Shown piece by piece: positions 56,760 through 64,000 of a stretch of DNA of 64,000 nt; position 1 is the stretch's first letter; the number at the start of each line of letters is the position of its first letter. The notes below the pieces were generated by a model. It was not told the DNA's origin and made no database searches. It saw only the letters and a program-made list of their open reading frames with translations. The stretch is from Zymoseptoria tritici IPO323 (Eukaryota; Ascomycota; Dothideomycetes; Mycosphaerellales; Mycosphaerellaceae). Both the position numbers and the translations under genes were made by a program. The DNA is taken from the NCBI RefSeq assembly GCF_000219625.1, contig NC_018214.1, forward strand, positions 124,001-188,000, read 5' to 3'.

Positions 56760-58720
56760 GTGCCGTTTATAGCTAGTCGGTACTGCATAATACGTTTAAT
56801 ATTAGGTAAGTTAACCCCTAGGCTAAGCGCCTTAGTAGCTAGAAGGATGCGGATGCGGGAGTTGGGCTTCTAGAACTCTCGGATAACATTTGCCTAAGTC
56901 CTCCTTACGGTCCTGCTATAGTAAGTCCTTACAAGCTGGTATACTTCGTCCGAACTTAGCTAACTAGGATACCTTACTTAGATATAGGCCCGGAGACTAG
57001 CAGCAGCAGCATAGATGCCGGCATAGCTATTAATAAAGACGACCGTCTTCTCTACGCTCTAAGGTCTAGTAACGCCGTCCGGGCCGACTAGGTCTACGAG
57101 CAGATACTAAAGCGCCTGCTAGTTCGTTAGCATCCCGTCCGGAATAGCACAATACCGCATCGATATCTCTAGCCGATCGATCGGATCGCAAATAAGCTAA
57201 GTGTCCAGGTCGAACCCGGCCGCCTCCTAACATTTGAGCAGAGTAGACGCATTAAGTATTGCAGAGCAGCCGTAAAACTTCACCTACTTGTGAAGTATAG
57301 TCCGGAGGTTCTTTAGCTAGGTATACTATTTCCGGAATCCTCCTCCCTTAATGCCCTACTAGTAGACGAGATAAAACTTATCGTAGACGAGTATTCCTAG
57401 CCTTTTCCGCATGTCGGTTCTTATTATAAGCTTCCGGAACTAGGACTATATAGCTATCTCTAGAGACAATATTAAGTAGGTGCACCTGCTAGAATACAGG
57501 AGTTTCTAGTTGTTTGTTTGTTTGTTTGTTTGTTTGTTCCATTTACGTCCTTTCGGAGTCCAAGACTATGTAGGACGGCCTTGCCCTAGAGGCAAGGCAG
57601 TAGATCTATTTACAATTAAATTCTTTCGGTATTCTTTAACCTTAGGGGAAACCCCGTGCCTAAGGCAGGACCTACAAGCAGAATCTGCCGAAGGACTTTA
57701 AAACAGCGCAAGACAAAGGAAATCAAACGAGTGTTGCAGCCCAAGGCTGCAGAATTTTCGCGCCAAGCTTTTGCAGAATTTTCAGCGGATCCTTCCGCTT
57801 CGTATATACGCTGCGAATTCGAAAGAGATGCAGCGCAAGGCAATGCAGCGCAAGGCGATGCAGCGCAAAGGCGCAAAAAGCAGCTGTCCAACTCGCTGCC
57901 TTCTCTTGTCCTTAATATGCCTTTGTGGTATCGTAGTAGTAGTTCTATCTACGACAACGTAGGTTAATTGTAGAGTTGTAGATTCCACCGAGTTCTAGCT
58001 CTTTAAAGTGTATGTATGCTTCCTTTCGAGGGCGACGACGTCTCTAGGGACATGCGATTTCGATTCGGATTTCGAGGAGGTGCGCGTATAGGATAGAGTG
58101 GACTGCTTCTTCTCGTTCGTAACGTAGAGGGCTGTTCGTACGAATCGTGCCGTTGTTCTGTAGCTTGTATTTCGAGGCGGATTTCGAGAAGGATTTCGGG
58201 CGGATTTCGAGAGGTTTTCGAGGAGGTTTCTTCCAGACTGTCTTGGTTTCCCTTCCGAGGAAGGTACTTACGACGGCCACCGCGTGAAGGTGCAGTCTGT
58301 TCGGCCGTCAGTTTCTAGTTGTCCGCCGTAGTACTAGCCTTCGTATTATGTGTTAGTGCAACTAGCTTGCCTCCTATACCTTCGATCCTTTTAAACTGTT
58401 CCCTGCTAATCTAGTTTAAGGGCAAGATTAGGATCGACATCTTGTTACAGATAATAGGCTACACCTAGAAGACGAGGCTCTTGCCTACAGACGTAGTAGC
58501 GATCTAGATAAGATCTCGGTTGTTAAACAGCAGCTAGTAGAGTGCCCGGACCTATAGCGGGCGAGCGTAGTAGGGAAGGAGGAGTCGCACTGCCTACTAA
58601 ACTAAATGCATCTGCTAAGCGGTAGTTATAGGTAGCCCGCTATCGATAGGGACAGGCTCGTCGATCGCCTAGTTAATTGTATTGCGTACCTAAAGAAACG
58701 CCCGCCGGCGCGATAGCATA
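56760..58720 (-). pseudogene. RecQ-like superfamily 2 helicase remnant, split by a retroposon
   Basis: Motif I reads IATTSVGKSLVF (about 58,490), followed by PLN*ISREQFKRIEGIGGKL with a RIP stop. After the 0.8-kb insertion, motif II reads LVYDKFYLVY (about 57,400), a mutated DE-box followed by FRK and YGCSAILNASTL. Motif IV is TVVFINSYAGIYAAAASLRA, and motifs V-VI are ILLATKALSLGVNLPNIKRI with QYRLAING (about 56,800). This order fits RecQ-like helicases seen beside fungal repeats. Stops fall at probable Trp and Gln codons. The true gene probably starts nearer 59,300. Confidence 0.7.
57514..58309 (-). mobile_element. Un-RIPped ~0.8-kb retroposon with (CAAA)n tail inside the helicase remnant
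   Basis: Identical 13-bp direct repeats AGTTTCTAGTTGT flank it (57,501-57,513 and 58,310-58,322). On the minus strand it ends in about six CAAA units, as retroposed LINE/SINE-type sequences do. CpA and TpG are common here, unlike the surrounding block, so it arrived after RIP or escaped it. It contains a 15-bp unit ATGCAGCGCAAGGCA in three copies (57,826-57,872), hairpins such as CCTTGCC/GGCAAGG, and repeated ctcgaaatccgcc units on the minus strand. I recognise neither a reverse transcriptase nor clear Pol III boxes. Confidence 0.75.
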
Positions 58721-59650
58721 AATAGACTGCTAACTATGTCTTTAGGTATCTCGAGGGTTAGCTTGCCGTTAGCGCCTACCGGATTAAGCTAGGTAGAACG
58801 CACGGCTTCCGGGTTAGTGTTTTGCTATTATGCATTATGTAGCGCCTAAAGTACGACCTTCTCTATGCCTGTGTTGTTAACCTCTACTAGTATACGCAAT
58901 AGAGCGGCGGTTATCTTAGCTACCTATTCGCGTCGCTTGGCGAAATAGATCCTTATATCCCCTCTACCTAGGACCTTCTATATAGACAAATCTTCCTTAG
59001 ACGCCTTAACGGATGCTTGTAGACTACCCTAAAGCCCTCCTATATCGTTAAAGTTACTAGGTACGTCCGAAAGCCCGCTATTACTACTATCGTCGTCGCC
59101 TAGGCACCTATTAAACTAGTCGAGCAGGGCAGCTATACGCTCGATATCTATACTAGGAGACTACTCTTACGATCGATTTTCCTCGACGACCGACGTCCCT
59201 ATACTGTTCTTATCTTGTCCGGTACTGCTAGCACTAAAGCTGCTCGAGATATCGCTAGCGCAAGATCGGGGATTAGCGACCTTTAGTTATCTACAGCAGG
59301 CCTTTAGGGGAGCTATTAGAGAATCGGGGACTATAACTTTGCAGAGGGAGCGCGTATAGTTCTAGTAGATATAGTTTTGTTAGTATTAGTCGCTAACTGC
59401 GACCTCTAATAGAGCTCGCGTCCTACTATATAAACGCGTCGTTAAGATGCGAGGTACGCGAGCTCTATTAGAGGTCGCTACTAAGGAGGTATAGACAAAT
59501 AGATAGCAGGAGGTTGTTTAGCAAGTCTAGTTGTACAAAGTTATAGTATCCGAAATTTGAATATTATACCTAGTGTCGCTGTCGTCGCTACTAGCCGTTA
59601 TTAATGCTACACTGTATGTTAGTAGTGTTTACATACTAATACTGCGCTCT
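58721..59650. other. Element interior toward the right end
   Basis: RIP-mutated sequence that probably holds the helicase N-terminus and its promoter. No further motif was recognised, apart from the perfect inverted repeat at 59,399-59,478. Confidence 0.45.
59399..59478. repeat. Perfect 23-bp inverted repeat near the element's right end
   Basis: GCGACCTCTAATAGAGCTCG plus CGT at 59,399-59,421 is exactly complementary to 59,456-59,478, with a 34-nt loop. The arms contain no CpA or TpG, so further RIP cannot alter them. Confidence 0.85.
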
Positions 59651-59753
59651 ATTACGAAAAAAGCGCGTCTGGACCCTTAGACTACCTACAGTAGGGCCAG
59701 CTGCTTGCAGCTAATAGGCCCGTTAAGCGAGGTGGTCTGAGCGCCTGAGACTA
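59651..59753. repeat. Right terminal inverted repeat of the large element
   Basis: Read on the minus strand it starts TAGTCTCAGGCGCTCAGACC and includes the inner block GGGTCCAGACGCG, a T run and CGTAAT (59,676 down to 59,651). The segment between them also folds on itself (GGGCC, AGCTGC / GCAGCT, GGCCC), although its sequence differs from the left hairpin. Confidence 0.8.
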
Positions 59754-59762
59754 AAGCTGAAC

Positions 59763-60219
59763 GGGACAAAGAAGTGGAGCTCCATCGGCGAACATTCACC
59801 GTTGACGCCAGCAATCTGCACCTCATCTACACGGGAGCCCAAGACTTCACTCAATCGTTACTGCTTGGCTTACAAACGACACTTCCTTCCGAATGACGGG
59901 ATCCTTCACCTCTAACAAACATTCGCTCTCTACACCTCTCATCACTCTCGTGACCACGCCCTTCATTCACCGTGAACGAATCCACCACTCCACCAACTCG
60001 ATGCGAGCTTCCACGCGGCCTGTGATGACCACGATCCTTCGAGGTCCAATTGGAAGGGCTGCGGTCTGAGCTTCCGACCTTTCTCTGAGCACACGCGGTG
60101 CTTACTCGACACTCTTCCCCAATCGTTTCTACATCGAACGCATATGAGCGAAACCGAGGGCCACTTCAGAAAGAGCTAGCCAAGTCAGAAAGAACTTCGC
60201 AACACAGATCGCGCACATC
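59763..60219. promoter_or_regulatory. Promoter region of the Flc-like gene
   Basis: These 457 bp of normal composition lie between the element's target duplication and the ORF. The large element therefore inserted close upstream of this gene. No specific motif was recognised. Confidence 0.5.
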
Positions 60220-63200
60220 ATGATCACACGGACACGAATGGCCTTGCTGGTCTTCTTCACCTTTCTAGCATGCCTCCGATCATCGCTTGCGCAAACAAGC
60301 CCAGTGTCGACAGATAAAGACGGAAACAGATACGTTCAATACACCGGCGAGGATGGCCCTGTGCTGCTGGCAGACAATCGCCGCCCATCGCTCTACACGG
60401 CAGATTTTGGTGACTGCATGGGAGGAAGCACCATCAACGTCACTCGGTTCGATGCGTCGTACTACAAGGACAACATGACGGTGCTCTTCCATCTTGCGGG
60501 AGAGACTGGCGTGAAGAGCGATGTGGTTATGCTGTACATTGGAGTCTTTGCGTATGGCGAGAATCGATTCGATCTCGTCTTTGATCCGTGTAATGCGAAT
60601 ATTGCAAGGTATGTTGTCGAAGCACTCTAGTACCTGCCATGCTGATCTCAATCCCAGCCTGTGTCCGATGAACGGCACCGTACCGATCGAAGCAAGTGGA
60701 ATCATTCCAGTATCGCAGGAAGACGTCGCTGGAATTCCTCCCATCGCTCTCTCGATTCCCGACTTTGAAGGCGAGGCCATTCTTCGCATCTTCTCCAACA
60801 CTACCCGTCAACAAATCGCATGCTATACAGCCGTTGTCACAAACGGCAACTCCTTCAGTCATCCCGCTGCGGTCGGGTCGGTTCTCGGCATCTTCACATT
60901 CGTTGCAATGATTGCATCTTTCGCTACGGCAATCTACGGAACGGCCGTCCCGACGATGAGACTTCACTACGCTCACTCGCTGTCCGTCGGAGTGGTCTTC
61001 GCAGTCTGGCATCATATCTTCTTCACCGGCGCTCTTTCTGTCAACTGGCCGTCCGTCTTGGTGGCATGGTGGAGCAACTTTGCGTGGAGTGGTGGCATGA
61101 TCTACAGTTCGACCATGCAGGACAGCATTAACAAGTTGATTGGCAACAACATTGGCAATACATCGCATGTGGGAGCTGCCCAGACTGGTGGAGACAATAC
61201 GGATGTTGGAGGTGGATTCGACACGAGTCTGCTGTACAAGAGAGTGGTGACTTGGGGATCGAATCATCCAATGGTGGGCGATATTGCATCCAAGATCTTC
61301 GACCGCGACTCCGGCATCGTCACCAAACGCGATATCGTGCAGCGAACGCTGGAAGCCCGCCAGGCACCAATGTCTGGTGGGTCGACTCTCGGCACTGCAG
61401 AACAGGGCTACCATTGGTACGGAGACCCGGTGCCTGAAGGACTGCCTCTGCCTGGAAACTTCTCCGGGTTCGCCGGCACTCTCGGACAAGAAGGCATTCG
61501 GGCGAGCAATGCTTTCATGACTGGTTTCCTCTGGTTCATCATTCTGTTGGTGATATTGATTGCCGCTGTAATTGCCTTCAAGTGGTCACTGGAAGGTCTG
61601 GTCCGCTATAAGAAAATCAAGCAAGACAGACTTCAATTCTTTCGGGACCACTGGCTCGGCTTCACTGCTGTCATCACACTGCGCATTTGCTACATTGCGT
61701 TCTTCGCGATGTTGTTCCTCAGCATCTTCCAGTTCTCGTACGAGTCGTCGAGTGGCGTCAAGGCCATCGCCGGGATCGTCTTTATCGTTTTCTTCGCCGG
61801 CATGCTGGGCGTCGCTAGTTACGCATACTGGTATCGGAGACATACCGTGGATTTTGAATCTCGTCCACAATTCGAGCGTAAGACGCTTCTGGGCAAGATT
61901 CCTTGGTTTGGTTTCAAAGACGCACCGCTTCAGCCCAGCCGTGGCGACGCCGTCGCGCATGATGGCAACTCAAACATGGACGAGTCAGCCGCCAAGCCGC
62001 GCTTCTGGAAGCGTCTCAGCACAGGACCTGCTCTCGTACATACCACAGTGAACAGCATACATGACGACGAAGACTACACTCGCAAATTCGGCTGGCTCGC
62101 CGCTCGATTTCGCCGTACACGCTGGTGGTTCTTTGCATTCTGGCTGTGCTACGAATTTCTCCGTGCCATCTTCTATGGCGGTGCGTCCGGATTCGCTCGA
62201 GCTCAGGTCTTTGGTCTTCTTGTCATTGAAATCGTTGCGGCGGGCTTCATCATCTGGATGCGACCATTTGAAGGCCAGCGACTGAATCTTCTGGTTGTTT
62301 ATGCGTTGAGCTTCAGCAAGGTTATTACTGTCGGTCTTTCCGCTGCATTTGACGTGGAGTTCAATTTGCCACGTATTGCCACGACGGCACTGGGCATAAT
62401 CATAATTGTCGTGCAGGGCATACTTACCATCCTCACAATGATCGCCATCGTCGTCGGATCCGTCAGCTCCTACATGTCCCTCACCCGAAACCAGGAAGGC
62501 GACGACTTCCGGCCGAAAAAGTGGGCGGGCATCCGCGAGAAGTACTTCAACCACCTGGACAAATCCGTCAAGGACCTTCCCGGCGAATCTCGCAAAGTGA
62601 AGAAGGAACGCAAAAAGCAAGAGAAGCTGGCCAAGAAGCTGGCCAAAACCCGACCGTCATTCGACCCGGAGGCAGATCCTGAAAAGGTCGGCTTTACTGT
62701 CCGTTCCATTCGCCGCAACCCCAAAATCGAGGACGAAGATGAAATTTTCGTAAACGAAGTCAATCCGTCCACTTTTGACATCCCGATCAATATCTCGACG
62801 ACAACTTTGCCTCAACCTTCAGCCACCCCGATTCCTTCCGGCAGCCGGCCAGCCAGTCGTCCCGTCTCCCGCGCTCCAAGTGTGCGTAGCGTGAGCTCCG
62901 GTAATTTGCCCTTCGGGGCAAGGGCTCATCGGATGAGTTGGAGTATGCGAGACTTTCAACAGCAGCAGGAGCTCGACGCAGAGTATGCTGGACCAGCCAG
63001 TCAAGTCTCGGCGGAAGACTTGAAGAGCATGCCAAAGGCTCTACCTAAAGACGTTGTTGATAGAGACCGTGCCCTGCAGGAGAGGGACAGCACGCTGAGC
63101 ATCCGAAGCTCCAGAATCAGAGTGAAGAAGCGAATGAGTCGTGGCGCGGAGGTCGAGCCATCAGTCGACGGCGCCACCGCTAATGCCGAGGAGAGCGACA

Positions 63201-63628
63201 CTGCGCTCGACATTGCTTCTCCTATGTCGTCCGTCACACACCTCCCGATCTCCGCCGTTCCGCCGCCGACGATGCGTCCTCGCGCGGGCACGGGTGGTTC
63301 AACGAGGAATGTGTCTTCAGGTCTCCTACTCCCTGTTGCAGGATTGGGACCGAGTGCTAGTCATAGCGCCGGATTGGCGAGTCGAAGTAATTCGATGAGA
63401 GCGAGGAGTGGGAGTGGGAGTGCAGGAGGGTATGGATTGGTGGTTGAGGAGGAAGAGGAAGAGGAGGAGGAGGATAGAGGGGTCACGCCGGTGAAGGACG
63501 GGTTGAAGAGGAAGAGTGGTGTTTTGATGCCGCAGGTTGAGGAGGGGGAGGAGTGGTTTCAGCCGATGGGGAAGGGTGAGGGGATGGAGGTGAAGGGGAA
63601 GGGGAAGGAGAGGGTTGTTGAGGAGTGA
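60220..63628 (+). CDS. Flc/TRP-like multi-span membrane protein (flavin carrier / calcium channel family)
   Basis: Exons 60220..60608 and 60658..63628 give 1,119 residues; the 49-bp intron (GTATGT...CAG) joins CNANIA to SLCPMNG. It has a signal peptide (MALLVFFTFLACLRSSLAQ; a later start at 60,238 is equally good), then an ML-like luminal domain with paired cysteines (FGDCMGG, FDPCNAN). About nine hydrophobic spans follow, for example SVLGIFTFVAMIASFATAIY, FIILLVILIAAVIAF and TALGIIIIVVQGILTILTMI, separated by WWSNFAWSGGMIYSSTMQDS and FWLCYEFLRAIFYGGASGFA. The last 380 residues are cytosolic, Lys- and Ser-rich. The family (Flc1-3, Pkd2) acts in ER/wall maintenance and calcium flux; the exact paralogue is not assignable. 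Confidence 0.92.
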
Positions 63629-64000
63629 AGGTTGCGGAGGTAGTGGATAGAGGAGGAGTGCATGCAATGGGAGTTTGGGTCGATGAGATGGGTTGGTGCA
63701 TTGCGGTGCAGTGTGCACATTTGTGGTGTTTGGGAGAGCGGGATGGCATTTTCCAACGGCTTTATGGGTATATGAATGAATGATATCTTTCAACTGTGTT
63801 TGCGACAGGATGATTTGGCAACGCGGTCTTCGATCGAGGTCCTCATCTCCCGGACTCGCTTTGGATGTTAATCGAGGTCGTCGTCGTTCGGATCTTCCTG
63901 GATACGGTGCCATCTTCTTTACGGCTCTTTCTGCTCAATTGATGATATCCGTACGCATGGCACTTTATCCACAGGGAGAGCGTTCGGTAAGTCTCCGGGG
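63629..64000. other. 3' flank at the right edge
   Basis: 372 bp after the Flc-like gene. No gene or repeat was recognised. Confidence 0.4.

Larger units (their letters stand above)
45272..59753 (-). mobile_element. 14.5-kb RIP-mutated multi-gene DNA transposon with TIRs and 9-bp target duplication
   Basis: Direct repeats AAGCTGAAC lie at 45,263-45,271 and 59,754-59,762. Immediately inside, the left end reads TAGTCTCAGAAGCACAGACC and the right end, on the other strand, TAGTCTCAGGCGCTCAGACC (17 of 20 identical). Across the block CpA and TpG look scarce, TpA abundant and CpG retained, the pattern of repeat-induced point mutation. Gene remnants, all on the minus strand, are a RecQ-like helicase, an unknown ~430-residue protein, a DUF6589-like protein and two DUF3716-like proteins. 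A 9-bp duplication would suit a Mutator-like element, but I cannot tie the transposase to that superfamily. No ORF longer than about 120 codons survives. Confidence 0.85.

Noticed and set aside
57616..57967. Protein-coding ORFs inside the 0.8-kb retroposon
   Set aside because: The frames arise from simple repeats (MQRKA units and their antisense) with no reverse transcriptase or other domain.
45272..59753. Starship-type giant element
   Set aside because: Starships lack TIRs and carry a tyrosine recombinase (DUF3435) at one end. Here TIRs are present and no such protein was recognised.
45272..59753. AT-rich isochore, centromere or telomeric block
   Set aside because: CpG-rich words persist and the edges coincide with a 9-bp target duplication, so a single inserted element explains the composition.

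Overview
The window reads as nuclear DNA of a filamentous ascomycete (Pezizomycotina). A Dothideomycete is my best guess from overall gene style. The support is short GT-AG introns of about 50-110 bp, fungal-specific families (highly reducing polyketide synthase, Sen1, Mcm1, the DASH subunit Hsk3, an Flc/TRP-type channel), CT-rich leaders, and one large block carrying the mutational signature of repeat-induced point mutation (RIP). No tRNA, rRNA or CRISPR was recognised.

Layout. 1-12 kb is accessory. It holds the 5' two thirds of a highly reducing polyketide synthase (minus strand, running off the left edge), a divergent secreted phospholipase B-like protein, a 0.33-kb non-autonomous DNA transposon with a 10-bp target duplication, an FSH1/LovG-type serine hydrolase that could release the polyketide, and a sulfotransferase-like pseudogene with two lesions. 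12-15 kb is mostly gene-poor, with a small dispersed repeat family, a coiled-coil protein gene and a 14-bp tandem repeat. 15.3-37 kb is ordinary conserved fungal sequence: hsk3, a small membrane protein, mcm1, sen1, a Ppk6-like family protein, a large Ser/Pro-rich protein and an intracellular GH31 glycosidase. 37-42 kb is a six-exon gene for a large mucin-like secreted protein with a LysM-like N-terminus. An ankyrin-repeat gene follows at 43.4 kb, and an Flc-like membrane protein gene at 60.2-63.6 kb closes the window.

The most striking part is 45,272-59,753. This 14.5-kb block is bounded by imperfect terminal inverted repeats (outer 20 bp, 17 matching) and an exact 9-bp target duplication (AAGCTGAAC). 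CpA and TpG look strongly depleted and TpA enriched, while CpG is retained. Reading through the resulting TAG/TAA stops, all recognisable coding remnants lie on the minus strand: a RecQ-like helicase, a ~430-residue unknown protein, a DUF6589-like protein (candidate transposase), and two tandem copies of a cysteine-motif (DUF3716-like) protein. It also contains a 2.9-kb internal duplication, four copies of a 25-nt hairpin motif, a 42-bp in-frame tandem repeat and a perfect 23-bp inverted repeat near one end. A later, un-RIPped 0.8-kb retroposon with a (CAAA)n tail and 13-bp target duplication splits the helicase. I interpret the block as a dead copy of a large multi-gene DNA transposon that I cannot match to a named family.
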